DNA of 64,000 nt, from positions 2,615,001 to 2,679,000 of the forward strand of contig NZ_AP013294.1 in NCBI RefSeq assembly GCF_000829195.1. Direction: 5' to 3'. A program made the position numbers and the translations under genes. The notes beneath the pieces are model-generated. The model did not search any database and was not told the origin of the DNA. It saw nothing but the letters and a program-made list of their open reading frames with translations. The DNA comes from Bacillus sp. OxB-1 (lineage in GTDB: Bacteria; Bacillota; Bacilli; Bacillales_A; Planococcaceae). Shown one piece after another: positions 42,455 to 55,038 of this stretch (the first letter of the stretch is position 1; every line of letters begins with the position of its first letter).

Positions 42455-42538
42455 ATGTCAGTATTTGAAGCATTATTGCTCATGTTTACTTTCGGAGCAT
42501 TAATTGTCTCTATATTGTCATTCAACCATAAAAAATAA
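42455..42538 (+). CDS. Holin-like type I toxin, copy 2
   Basis: A second 27-residue toxin, MSVFEALLLMFTFGALIV followed by SILSF and NHKK, differing from copy 1 at only four residues, all conservative or within the helix. Many codon differences are synonymous, which argues for selection on the peptide. The hidden ribosome site (GGGGG at about 42443-42447), the 14-bp leader/3' pairing (42407-42420 with 42540-42553) and the convergent antisense promoter are all kept. It lies 293 bp downstream of copy 1 on the same strand. Two modules may use the same or separate antitoxins; divergence in the overlap region would decide. Confidence 0.85.
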   Translation: MSVFEALLLMFTFGALIVSILSFNHKK

Positions 42539-42675
42539 CCCATCCTTGAGTTAGCGCTCGAGTGGGATGGGTTATCCTTACCAATCAGCCGATTCCTTTG
42601 AAGGAAACCTGCTATTACATCGGCCGTTTCAATGTTAGCGCATTGGACGGCCTCTTTTTAGTCTATTTATTTGCT
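42530..42675 (-). ncRNA. Predicted antitoxin RNA, copy 2
   Basis: It would start near 42675 from the promoter at 42682-42710 and end at the perfect 11-bp hairpin 42575-42535, followed on this strand by T residues. It overlaps the 3' end of toxin mRNA copy 2. Confidence 0.6.
42622..42659 (+). terminator. Terminator of toxin mRNA, copy 2
   Basis: The same GGCCGT...ACGGCC hairpin as copy 1 (42622-42652), followed by TCTTTTT. Confidence 0.85.
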
Positions 42676-42681
42676 TCTTTT

Positions 42682-42710
42682 AGTATACGTCAGATTTTGA
42701 TGTCACACAA
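42682..42710 (-). promoter_or_regulatory. Antisense promoter, copy 2
   Basis: On the minus strand TTGTGT (42710-42705), a 17-bp spacer and TATACT (42687-42682). Confidence 0.6.
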
Positions 42711-42773
42711 CTTTTTCGGGTTTTTCATTCATAACCTGCAACGAGGCTTTTTGCGACTTTCTATATGCCGTTT

Positions 42774-42802
42774 TTGACAGCCTAGAACAATTGTTCCATA
42801 AT
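42774..42802 (+). promoter_or_regulatory. Promoter of the SAP-domain gene
   Basis: TTGACA (42774-42779), a 17-bp spacer and CATAAT (42797-42802), a near-consensus sigma-A promoter ending about 30 bp before the start codon. Confidence 0.75.
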
Positions 42803-42832
42803 GGATTAAAGTGCAGCAAGGAGCTGATTTTA

Positions 42833-43405
42833 TTGAGACCGAATTTAACTAACGATTGCAGTGTCGAGGATTTTCAAGATTTTTATTGGCTAAAGGAAGA
42901 ACTACAAGCATTCTGCAGAGAACATGGACTAAGTGCTTCAGGATCAAAAATAGAAATTGCCGATAGGATTGAAATATTCCTGCGGACAGGAGAGATAAAG
43001 AAACCGATCAGACAAGCAAGGGCAAAAACAAAAATAAAGCATCAAGCAAATTTAAGCTTGGATACGGTTATCACCGAAGACCATCGCTGCAGTCAAGATG
43101 TGAGGGTGTTTTTCAAGACCGTTATTCCCAAATTCCATTTTTCCACATATATCCAAGCTTATTTTAAAAATAATACAGGTAAAACGTATCGCGATGCTGT
43201 CAACGCTTGGTATGAGGAAGAAAATCGGAAGAAAAACCCTTCATACAAGAAAAGCATCGCACCTCAATTTGAATACAATCAGTTCATCCATGACTTTTTT
43301 GCAGATCCAAATAATAAGGGGAAAAGCCGTGAAGAAGCGATTGAAGCATGGAATCAAATCAAAATCCTTCCTGGCAGCAATCAATATGTACTCACGGAAG
43401 AGTAA
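42833..43405 (+). CDS. SAP-domain protein
   Basis: A 190-residue protein. Residues about 10-50 form a SAP motif (LKEELQAFCREHGLSASGSK, then ADRIEIFLRTG), a helix-turn-helix-like nucleic-acid-binding unit. A lysine-rich linker follows (RQARAKTKIKHQ). The rest contains two related helical units (FSTYIQAYFKNNTGKTYRDAV and YNQFIHDFFADPNNKGKSREE) ending in AW residues, as in DUF6434-like SAP proteins. The frame extends to 42791, but CAAGGAG about 9 nt before TTG 42833 marks the start, and the promoter would begin transcription near 42809. The function is unknown, possibly DNA binding. Confidence 0.8.
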   Translation: MRPNLTNDCSVEDFQDFYWLKEELQAFCREHGLSASGSKIEIADRIEIFLRTGEIKKPIRQARAKTKIKHQANLSLDTVITEDHRCSQDVRVFFKTVIPKFHFSTYIQAYFKNNTGKTYRDAVNAWYEEENRKKNPSYKKSIAPQFEYNQFIHDFFADPNNKGKSREEAIEAWNQIKILPGSNQYVLTEE

Positions 43406-43488
43406 GCAGACACGTCGATTGATGGCGCGTTTGCATCTTCCGAAGTGTGAGAAGTTCTTCTATAATGGACAAAGAGGAGTGATTTGCA

Positions 43489-43860
43489 ATGTGGAAATTA
43501 GAAAATGGACGGCTGATCCACACGACGGATCAGTCGCGGGAAGCGTTTCGTACGAATATTAGCCAATCGTTGTTGGAGCAATTGGCGGAGCTAGCAGCCG
43601 AGCACCGCACACATATAAATTATTTGCTTGAAGAAGGGCTCATGAATCTGTTGGAGCAAGGAACGATCGTGTATGATAAGAAAGCCAGGCCGAAAGATCG
43701 TGTGCAGTACAAAACGACATATGATAAGGAGCTGCTGGAAAGCGTGAAAGTTTTTGCGAAAGCCAATCGTCTAAATGCAAATGACGTAATCGAGCATAGT
43801 GTGAATTATATCGATTTCGATAACGTGAAAAATCGTAATTTTAGGTATCGGATTGAGTGA
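43489..43860 (+). CDS. Hypothetical protein, possible ribbon-helix-helix
   Basis: A 123-residue soluble protein with two helical units (SQSLLEQLAELAAEHRTHIN and YDKELLESVKVFAKANRLNA), each followed by a short loop and a conserved asparagine, which could be RHH-like DNA-binding pairs. GAGGAG lies before the ATG at 43489, and TATAAT at 43461-43466 is a likely -10 box. No family is recognised with certainty. It follows the SAP gene by 83 bp but appears to have its own promoter. Confidence 0.7.
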   Translation: MWKLENGRLIHTTDQSREAFRTNISQSLLEQLAELAAEHRTHINYLLEEGLMNLLEQGTIVYDKKARPKDRVQYKTTYDKELLESVKVFAKANRLNANDVIEHSVNYIDFDNVKNRNFRYRIE

Positions 43861-43863
43861 AGG

Positions 43864-43957
<94 letters not shown>

Positions 43958-43974
43958 AAAACGCGGATGTACAA

Positions 43975-44077
43975 GGACACCAAAGTCCGGACTTTTTGGA
44001 CACGAAAGTCCGAACCTCGTATTCACTGTAAAAGGTTTAGACTCTGATATCCAAAATTACATTTAGTTCGGACTTTG
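43975..44077. repeat. GGACACnAAAGTCCG direct and inverted repeats
   Basis: GGACACCAAAGTCCG (43975-43989) and GGACACGAAAGTCCG (43998-44012) are direct repeats 23 bp apart. The first extends into the palindrome AAAGTCCGGACTTT (43982-43995). GTTCGGACTTT (44066-44076) is the inverted partner of 44005-44015. The region lies between convergent genes. Confidence 0.75.
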
Positions 44078-44130
44078 ATTTTGCCGTTCACTTTATACTG
44101 TTACATTGCACGTGTTGCCGTCCCTTTTTC

Positions 44131-45216
44131 TCATCGACGACTATTCATCTGATCCAAATACTTTTCCACTTCTTTAAAGCTGAGTTCGGGATTTTGTAAA
44201 ATGACACTATAGCGCAAGCCGTCCTCCACCCAGTTCAATAACCGGAAATTGCCGCTTTCCGTTTTCGTCCCTTTCTTCCCGCGAATTGTGATCTCTTCCT
44301 CATTCGGTATGCCGCCGAAACTTACGACATTCGGCATTTCTTTGAATACGGTGACCGAGAATGCCGGGATATCGTTTTTCGTATAGTCAAAAGAGAATTC
44401 GGGGCGTTCCTCCAATCCATCCACCGTGATTGCCGATAGCTTCAACTCTTCTGTCTCGGGAACTTGATAGTAGGAGCCGAGTGCTTCTTGTACTTCTTCC
44501 ACCGTCACCTCTTTCGGGGCCATGCTCGCTTCGTCTATAACTTCCACTGCCGCCCCCTCCGGAATCTTGAGCACGAAGAGGTCGTCTGTCAACTCTGGTG
44601 CAAAATCGATTTTTGTATATTCTTGGGTCATCGTGAGCTCGTTACTTTCCGAAATGGATTTGAGAACGATCCATGTCTCTTTGTCAATCCAGATTTCCTG
44701 GTCGCCGATCAATGTCTTGCTGTCTTTCGCTTTGGCGATAATATGGTAGGCTGCCCGACCTGCAATAACCTCTTCACTGCCGGTAGAGAGTTCATGAGAA
44801 TCATAGATGAGTTCAAGCATTCGTTCCGCTTGCTGACGCGGCGATTGTTGGCCGAGCATGTTCAGATCCTCTTCGGTAATTTCTGCGATCATTGCTGTGT
44901 TGGTCGCTTTATCGTACATCGATAGATGCTTGCCGTCATTGACGGTTATTGTCTGCTCTGCGCCGTTACCGAATGTCATTTCGATGCGCCGTTTCCCGTC
45001 CGCTGCCACCCATTCCTTTGTCTCGATATCACTGGAATCATCATTCATTTTAATCGTGTATTCCCCATAATAGGCAAGCGGTTGATCTGCATCTTGCAGC
45101 GCCGTATTGAGGACTTCCTGCGGGGAGAACTTGCTTTCCCCTGTATTGCATGCCGCAAGTCCAATTGCGAAAAACAATAGGATGCTGATTCCGGATAGTG
45201 GTTTGATCCAATTCAT
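44131..45216 (-). CDS. LolA-like-fold lipoprotein downstream of a two-component system
   Basis: A 361-residue lipoprotein. A signal with lipobox GLAAC (about residues 20-24) anchors it outside the membrane. The body resembles the LolA/LppX-like fold seen in Bacillus outer-surface and sigma-regulator proteins: repeated WVAADGKRRIEMT, ITVNDGKHLSMYDKATN, IWIDKETWIVLK and YTKIDFAPELTDDLF. The frame runs on into the kinase region to 45648, but that part is a shadow; the ATG at 45216 overlaps the kinase stop by 4 nt (ATGA) after GGAGAAG. Its operon with the kinase suggests it senses or modulates the same signal. The ligand is unknown. Confidence 0.85.
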   Translation of the reverse strand: MNWIKPLSGISILLFFAIGLAACNTGESKFSPQEVLNTALQDADQPLAYYGEYTIKMNDDSSDIETKEWVAADGKRRIEMTFGNGAEQTITVNDGKHLSMYDKATNTAMIAEITEEDLNMLGQQSPRQQAERMLELIYDSHELSTGSEEVIAGRAAYHIIAKAKDSKTLIGDQEIWIDKETWIVLKSISESNELTMTQEYTKIDFAPELTDDLFVLKIPEGAAVEVIDEASMAPKEVTVEEVQEALGSYYQVPETEELKLSAITVDGLEERPEFSFDYTKNDIPAFSVTVFKEMPNVVSFGGIPNEEEITIRGKKGTKTESGNFRLLNWVEDGLRYSVILQNPELSFKEVEKYLDQMNSRR

Positions 45217-46670
45217 TTCGATTCTTCTCCTTTCCATTCCGGCAACCAACATATGACTGCCGTCCCGATTCCTCGACGAGAGGAAATACATACCGTTCCA
45301 TCGTGCTTTTTTATAATTTGTTGCGCAATGCTTAGTCCGAGTCCGGTGCCCCGCTCCCCCGCTTTCGTCCGCGCCTCGTCGGCCTGGTAAAGCGGCTCGA
45401 AAATATTCGCCACTTGATCCTCCGGGATGCCTTCTCCTTCGTTTTGGACAATTAAATACAGGCCAGCTTCCCTGTCGAGTGCCTCTTTTACGAAGTCGAA
45501 ACACCAGTTCGGTGGCTCTTCCGTGTTTACGGCAGCAAGACCGATCCTGCCTCCCGGTTCCGTATGCGCCATGGCGTTCATCATGAGGTTGTCGACGACC
45601 CGCATGAGCTGCTTCGAGTTGACCGCATATGTCCCCGTGCTTTGGCATGTCACTTGCAGGTCGATCCGCTTTTCATCGCATAGCGCCTCATACCCAGATA
45701 CGAGCATGTCGAAGAACTCCTCCCCGTCCACTGGAACCAGCTTCATCTCGTACGCGCTCGACTGCAGCAATGTATACATGAGCAAATCGTCAAGCATCTG
45801 CCGCATGTAATTCGCTTTGGAGATGATGATATCGCGATATTCCCGCTGTTCTCGCGTAGATCGGGTCCCTTCGTCAAGCGCCTCCGCGTATGCTCGAATG
45901 GAGGTGAGCGGGGTCTTCAAATCATGGGAGATGCTGGCGATCATGAACTCCCTCTGCCGCTGCTCCATTGCTAGCTTTTGATTCGCCGTGTTAAGTTCCG
46001 TTCGCATCGCTTCGAAACTTTTGGCGAGTTCTCCGAGTTCGTCTTTCCGTTTTGGCATCGGCTGGATCGTCTTCCCTCTGCCGAATGAATCCATTTGCTC
46101 CATCAACAGTTGAAGCGGGCGGTTCAATTTCCGGTTGACGAGGAAGGCCACACCTGCGAACAATGAAATGAAGAATGCCGTGAACAGTACGATAACTAGC
46201 CAGGTTCGCTTGCTGACGCCAGATACCCATTCCTCCCGAAGCCATGTGATTTCATATACACCGGTAAGTGTATTTCCCGTGAAAACAGGTTCTTTGTACG
46301 TGATCATCCCGAATTTCTGCCGCATTTCGTAGAGTCCTTCATACAGCTTTTTCCGCGGCAGGAACGACAGGGGATTTTGCTTAACATGACTTGTGGAATG
46401 AACCATGAAGCCGATGCCCGTATAAAGTGTGACCGACATGCGGTTATTTGCGAGCTTGTCGACTTCCGACCAATCCGCATGCGGCTGGTAGAGCGACGGC
46501 TCCGTCAAGACGCTGCGCATCTCGTTCAACTCCACTCGGTTGTCAATATACTCCGCGACATTCCGATCCGCATGATACGAATTGATCCATGCGAACAAAC
46601 CGTACGCCGCCCCGAGCGGCAGCAGCATGACGATGAGATACGATGCCAAGAGCCAAGATTTGATTCTCAT
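45213..46670 (-). CDS. Sensor histidine kinase
   Basis: A 485-residue membrane kinase. TM1 is about 7-29 and TM2 about 155-178, with an extracellular sensor region of about 125 residues between them. A HAMP domain (NRPLQLLMEQMDSFGRG) follows, then the phospho-acceptor His249 in SISHDLKTPLTSIR and the ATPase boxes (LMMNAMAHTEP, NEGEGIPEDQV, RGTGLGLSI). It would phosphorylate the response regulator encoded just upstream, with which it overlaps by 4 nt (ATGA). The signal is unknown. It belongs to an RR-HK-lipoprotein operon. Confidence 0.94.
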   Translation of the reverse strand: MRIKSWLLASYLIVMLLPLGAAYGLFAWINSYHADRNVAEYIDNRVELNEMRSVLTEPSLYQPHADWSEVDKLANNRMSVTLYTGIGFMVHSTSHVKQNPLSFLPRKKLYEGLYEMRQKFGMITYKEPVFTGNTLTGVYEITWLREEWVSGVSKRTWLVIVLFTAFFISLFAGVAFLVNRKLNRPLQLLMEQMDSFGRGKTIQPMPKRKDELGELAKSFEAMRTELNTANQKLAMEQRQREFMIASISHDLKTPLTSIRAYAEALDEGTRSTREQREYRDIIISKANYMRQMLDDLLMYTLLQSSAYEMKLVPVDGEEFFDMLVSGYEALCDEKRIDLQVTCQSTGTYAVNSKQLMRVVDNLMMNAMAHTEPGGRIGLAAVNTEEPPNWCFDFVKEALDREAGLYLIVQNEGEGIPEDQVANIFEPLYQADEARTKAGERGTGLGLSIAQQIIKKHDGTVCISSRRGIGTAVICWLPEWKGEESK

Positions 46671-47368
46671 AGCAGCTCACCGATGAACCGGTAGCCTTTC
46701 CCCCACACGGTCTGGATGAAGCGGGGCGTCTTCGCCGGGTCGTCCAGTTTTTCCCGAAGCGCCTTGATATGTACCGTCACGGTATGTATGTCGCCGAGTT
46801 CCGGTTGTTGCCAAACATGCTCGTATAGTTCCCCTTTCGAAAAGATGCGTTCCGGGTTTTGCGCCAACAGCTTCAGCAGTTCAAATTCCTTCGGCGTAAG
46901 CAGGACATTCCCGTTTTTTAGGAGCACCCGTTCATTCTGCCATTCAATTATGAGCCCGCCTTCATATCGGGATTGCCGCGTCTGCTCCTGTTGCCCGTGA
47001 TACCGCCGCCACCTTCTGAGCTGTGAAGCGACACGGGCTTTTAATTCCACGAGGCTGAATGGCTTCGCGAGATAATCATCCGCGCCTGTATCGAGTCCTT
47101 CCACCTTGTCCTCATCCTCCTTGCGGGCGCTGATCATGATGATGGGGACGTCGCTCGCCAAGCGGATATTCCGACACAGCGCGATGCCATCCATCTCCGG
47201 CAACATCCAATCGACGAGCACGAGGTCATAGGGCGCCCGTTGGAAATCTTCCCATCCTTCCCTTCCTGTCGTCGCCCACGCCACCGTATAACCTTGTTGC
47301 CGCAACGTATCCCGGATAATCCGGGCAATCTCCGCATCATCTTCCACAAGTAAAATTGTTTCCCCCAT
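46667..47368 (-). CDS. OmpR-family response regulator
   Basis: A 233-residue two-domain regulator. The receiver domain has acidic residues E9, D10 and D11, the phospho-acceptor Asp53 in LVLVDWMLPEMDG and the Lys of the YLAKPF motif. The C-terminal winged helix includes TPKEFELLKLLAQNPERIFSK and VTVHIKALREKLDDP, the OmpR/PhoB DNA-binding fold. Three start codons lie close together; AGGAGG with 7-nt spacing favours the ATG at 47368. It is the first gene of the operon, followed by the kinase. Its targets are probably its own operon, but no operator was identified. Confidence 0.95.
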   Translation of the reverse strand: MGETILLVEDDAEIARIIRDTLRQQGYTVAWATTGREGWEDFQRAPYDLVLVDWMLPEMDGIALCRNIRLASDVPIIMISARKEDEDKVEGLDTGADDYLAKPFSLVELKARVASQLRRWRRYHGQQEQTRQSRYEGGLIIEWQNERVLLKNGNVLLTPKEFELLKLLAQNPERIFSKGELYEHVWQQPELGDIHTVTVHIKALREKLDDPAKTPRFIQTVWGKGYRFIGELL

Positions 47369-47512
47369 CACCATTCCTCCTGTTACTACTCTATCACCGA
47401 TTTCGGGTGTTTTCGTGGACTTTATAAAAGCTTTATAATCATACTACCACGTCTACTATGGAACCAAAAAAGACCCGCGGGGCTCGGGGGAGTCCAACGG
47501 ATCGGGATAAGT

Positions 47513-47661
47513 TATGAGCGTTTGTTTCGTAATATGAGCGGTTGTCTGCCGTTATAAGCGGTTGTGGGGAAATATGAGCGCCGACCCGGACTTATGAGCG
47601 GCCCCTTTGGAGATATAAGCGCCTATCCAGTTTTATGGGCGCTTGTCGAAAGTTATGAGCG
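47513..47661. repeat. Array of eight TATRRGCG cores with 20-bp period
   Basis: Cores begin at 47513, 47533, 47553, 47573, 47593, 47614, 47634 and 47654: TATGAGCG five times, TATAAGCG twice, TATGGGCG once. The 12-13 nt between cores differ in each unit. The period of 20 bp (21 once) is almost two helical turns. It lies between the response-regulator operon and the parC terminator, on no gene. Confidence 0.95.
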
Positions 47662-47679
47662 CCTCCTCCCATACGAAAA

Positions 47680-47702
47680 GGACTGCCTATACAGGACAGT
47701 CC
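47680..47702 (-). terminator. Terminator of the parE-parC operon
   Basis: GGACTG (47680-47685) pairs with CAGTCC (47697-47702) with an inner CT/AG pairing, and the minus strand continues TTTTCG. Confidence 0.75.
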
Positions 47703-47711
47703 CCTTCCGTT

Positions 47712-52392
<4,681 letters not shown>

Positions 52393-52568
52393 AGCATGCG
52401 CATGAATACAATGACAGAAAACAGTCCTGTATGTCAATTGAGTTCACGCGTTTCACCACATCCATTGCAAATTTCCAGCTCTCCCCGCCAATGAACATCT
52501 CATTGTCGGCGTGGCGCCGTTCTGCTAAACTGATACCATACATAATCAAACGATAAAAGGGGTATCCG

Positions 52569-53171
52569 ATGGAACTTATCTTACTATTGCTCCTTGCATA
52601 CTTGCTGGGATCCATACCTTCCGCCTTGTGGGTCGGAAAAATATTTTACAATACAGATATCCGGGAGCATGGCAGCGGGAATCTCGGGGCGACGAACACA
52701 TTCCGCGTGCTCGGAAAAAAAGCCGGCCTTGCGGTCACCCTTGTGGACATTCTGAAAGGCACGGCGGCTGTCCTGCTTTTGGCCTTGCCCTTCTTTAGCG
52801 GGCTTGCGGTCCATCCCTTGCTGCCGGGCGTCCTGTCCGTCGTAGGCCACATGTACCCGGTATTCGCCAAATTCAAAGGGGGCAAAGCGGTCGCGACATC
52901 CGGCGGCGTCCTGCTCGGCTACAGCTGGCCGGCTTTTCTGCTTTTATTGCTCACTTTCCTGCTTGTCCTGAAGCTGACCAAAATGGTCTCGTTGACGTCG
53001 ATGATTGTGGCCGTAGTCGGGTTTCTATATAGTATTTTCCATTATATCCGAACAGGCGATTTTTATATGATGATTATGATTGGCTTGTTTGGGATATTCA
53101 TCTTCTATCGGCACCGTGCCAATATTGGCCGGATCAAAGCAGGAACCGAGCCGAAAGTGAAGTGGCTATAG
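52569..53171 (+). CDS. plsY: Glycerol-3-phosphate acyltransferase PlsY
   Basis: A 200-residue membrane enzyme that transfers an acyl group from acyl-phosphate to glycerol-3-phosphate, the first step of phospholipid synthesis. The three family motifs are present: GSIPSALW (residues 14-21), GSGNLGATN (35-43) and KFKGGKAVATSGG in the middle; five or so membrane helices are predicted. AAAGGGG lies about 8 nt before the ATG. It is divergent from parE, as in B. subtilis, with a 457-bp palindrome-rich gap. The downstream yneR gene is 38 bp away and probably co-transcribed. Confidence 0.97.
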   Translation: MELILLLLLAYLLGSIPSALWVGKIFYNTDIREHGSGNLGATNTFRVLGKKAGLAVTLVDILKGTAAVLLLALPFFSGLAVHPLLPGVLSVVGHMYPVFAKFKGGKAVATSGGVLLGYSWPAFLLLLLTFLLVLKLTKMVSLTSMIVAVVGFLYSIFHYIRTGDFYMMIMIGLFGIFIFYRHRANIGRIKAGTEPKVKWL

Positions 53172-53209
53172 TACAATATTAACAATACTCGAAAAAGTAG
53201 GTGCTTTTG

Positions 53210-53503
53210 TTGAAAATTGTACTTTCAGATGAGGCAATCAATTGGTTCAAGGACGAGATGGATGTAGAGCCCGGTGACCATATTCAATTTTTTGCCCGCT
53301 ATGGAGGAAATAGTCCATTACATGAGGGTTTCACCTTGGGGGTACGAAAGGAAGAGCCTGACGAAATTGATGTGGTGGCAGAAAAAGACGGCGCCCATTA
53401 TTATATTGAGCGTCGTGACGTCTGGTTTTTTGCTGAACATGATTTACATGTCGATGTGGATCATGCCTTGAATGAATTGTCATTTTCCTATGTGAAAGCG
53501 TAA
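53210..53503 (+). CDS. yneR: HesB-like protein, YneR family
   Basis: A 97-residue HesB/IscA-like small protein. The sequence KIVLSDEAINWFKDEM, the FFARYGGNSPLHEG core and HDLHVDVDHALNEL match YneR. Typical IscA proteins have three Cys that hold iron or iron-sulfur clusters, and none is present here, so a role in cluster delivery is doubtful. AGTAGGTG precedes TTG 53210, giving the family N terminus; the frame itself opens at GTG 53201. It follows plsY, conserving the gene order of B. subtilis. The function is unknown. Confidence 0.88.
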   Translation: MKIVLSDEAINWFKDEMDVEPGDHIQFFARYGGNSPLHEGFTLGVRKEEPDEIDVVAEKDGAHYYIERRDVWFFAEHDLHVDVDHALNELSFSYVKA

Positions 53504-53526
53504 GGGGTTTCCCCTACGCTTTTTTG
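53498..53526 (+). terminator. Intrinsic terminator overlapping the yneR stop
   Basis: GCGTAAGGGG (53498-53507) pairs with CCCCTACGC (53511-53519) with one bulge, followed by TTTTTTTG. It covers the stop codon of yneR and reaches into the end of the convergent ligase gene. Confidence 0.8.
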
Positions 53527-55019
53527 TTTACTTTCACCCGGTTGTTCAATTCCTGGTGTAGGGCCTGCTTATCAATTTTGCCCACATGTGTTTTAGGCAA
53601 CTCTTTTAGATGGATGAATTCCTTGGGCACCTTGAAAGTACCTAGGCTCTTTTTACAATGTTCGGCGATTTGTTGTTCCGTTACGTCATATCCCTCTAAT
53701 CGAGTGAAAAAAGCAACCACTTTTTCTCCCCACAACATATCTTCCACGCCAATGACGGCCACTTCCCCGACACCTTCAAACAGAACGAGACATTGCTCGA
53801 TTTCCAAGGGATAAATATTCTCTCCACCTGAGATGATCATTTCTTTTTGTCTACCTACAATATAAAAGTCCCCATCTTCGTCCATTCTTGCAAGATCGCC
53901 CGTACGAAGCCAGCCATTTTGCAACGCTTCCGCCGTTTCCAAAGGTTTATTCCAATAATGGCTGAACAGATGCGGCCCCCGTATCTGCAATTCCCCAACC
54001 TCCCCAAATCCACAGGAAGCTCCACCATTTGCGACAATATTGACCTCATTAAAAACCATGCTCTTTCCGACAGAACCCACTTTGTGTTCAGCCTCTTCGG
54101 GACGAATGAAAAAATTATTCGGTCCCGCTTCTGTCAGTCCATATCCTTCCTTAAATCGCAATCCTTTCTTCCGGAATGCCAGATAGATGGAAGCCGGACA
54201 TGGAGCACCTCCGGATAAAAATACGTTCATGCTTGGAAAATCATTTTCCTGGAAATATTCCGTTTGAATGATGGATTGATACATCGTCGGAACGAATAAG
54301 GAGATGGTTGCTTGATACACATTTGTTGCTTGCAACGCTTCTTTGGCATTGAATGTACTGCCAATGACGACTGTCCCGCCAGCCATTAAGATCGGCAGAC
54401 AAAGCGCATTGATTCCTCCCGTATGGAAAAGGGGCATATAATTGATCGTGCAGTCCGTTTCAGTTAAGCCCCAGCTGATAATGGTGTTGATGGCATTCCA
54501 ATTGACCGCGTTTGATGGCAGCACAACGCCTTTGGAAGCCCCTGTTGTCCCTCCTGTGTAGATCATCATCCAGGGGACATCGCTTGGATATGTTTCACGG
54601 AGCAGGTTGGTCGATTGTTCTTCATAGGAGTCCAATACGTTCAAATATTCCATCCGATCAACACACAAGCTCTTTGCAGTTTCTGCATTCCTATTGTCGA
54701 ATAATAATAGAGCGGGTTGACAATCATGGATAAGTTGTTGAAGTTCCAAAGGATGTAGCCGAAAGTTGAGCGGAACATAAATGAGTCCCTTCATTTCACA
54801 AGCAAATAGAATGGCGATCAATTCTGAAGTATTATGAGCCAATACCGCAATCCGGTCTCCTTTTCTAAAGCCTTTATCCGTTAAATAGGAGGCCCAACGT
54901 ACAATTCGTTGCTTCAATTGTTCGTATGTCCAGGACCTGCCGGATTCCAAATCAATCAGTGCCGTCTGATAAGGAGAAAGGGCAGCTCTTTTGACGATCC
55001 ATCCTTGTTCATGGAACAT
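53514..55019 (-). CDS. Acyl-CoA synthetase (AMP-dependent ligase)
   Basis: A 501-residue ANL-superfamily ligase. The motifs are YTGGTTGASKGVVLPS (P-loop-like), GYGLTEAGPN, GDLARMDEDGDFYIVGRQKE and the catalytic lysine in HVGKIDKQAL. It activates a carboxylic acid as the CoA thioester, and the neighbouring SDR, hydrolase, KAS III-like and MaoC genes suggest its product feeds a beta-oxidation-like route. AAAGGAG lies about 10 nt before the ATG. It is the last gene of the minus-strand catabolic cluster. The acid chain length or aromatic nature cannot be told. Confidence 0.9.
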   Translation of the reverse strand: MFHEQGWIVKRAALSPYQTALIDLESGRSWTYEQLKQRIVRWASYLTDKGFRKGDRIAVLAHNTSELIAILFACEMKGLIYVPLNFRLHPLELQQLIHDCQPALLLFDNRNAETAKSLCVDRMEYLNVLDSYEEQSTNLLRETYPSDVPWMMIYTGGTTGASKGVVLPSNAVNWNAINTIISWGLTETDCTINYMPLFHTGGINALCLPILMAGGTVVIGSTFNAKEALQATNVYQATISLFVPTMYQSIIQTEYFQENDFPSMNVFLSGGAPCPASIYLAFRKKGLRFKEGYGLTEAGPNNFFIRPEEAEHKVGSVGKSMVFNEVNIVANGGASCGFGEVGELQIRGPHLFSHYWNKPLETAEALQNGWLRTGDLARMDEDGDFYIVGRQKEMIISGGENIYPLEIEQCLVLFEGVGEVAVIGVEDMLWGEKVVAFFTRLEGYDVTEQQIAEHCKKSLGTFKVPKEFIHLKELPKTHVGKIDKQALHQELNNRVKVNKKA

Positions 55020-55038
55020 GCTACATCGTCTCCTTTCG

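Larger units (their letters stand above)
42001..42710. repeat. Tandem duplication of a type I toxin-antitoxin module
   Basis: The block from the toxin promoter through the terminator and antisense promoter (copy 1 about 42001-42335, copy 2 about 42378-42710) occurs twice with a period of 377 bp. The 5' leaders are nearly identical, and the coding and 3' parts have diverged mostly at synonymous or pairing-preserving sites. Confidence 0.85.

Noticed and set aside
43194-43562. 122-codon ORF overlapping the SAP gene end and the next gene
   Set aside because: It is out of frame with both, which have better starts and codon patterns.
45217-45648. N-terminal extension of the lipoprotein frame
   Set aside because: The extension reads as an Arg/Gly/His-rich shadow of the kinase gene; the lipoprotein signal and ribosome site lie at 45216.
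47513-47661. CRISPR array
   Set aside because: The conserved core is only 8 bp and the spacers 12-13 bp, far below CRISPR sizes, and no cas genes are near.
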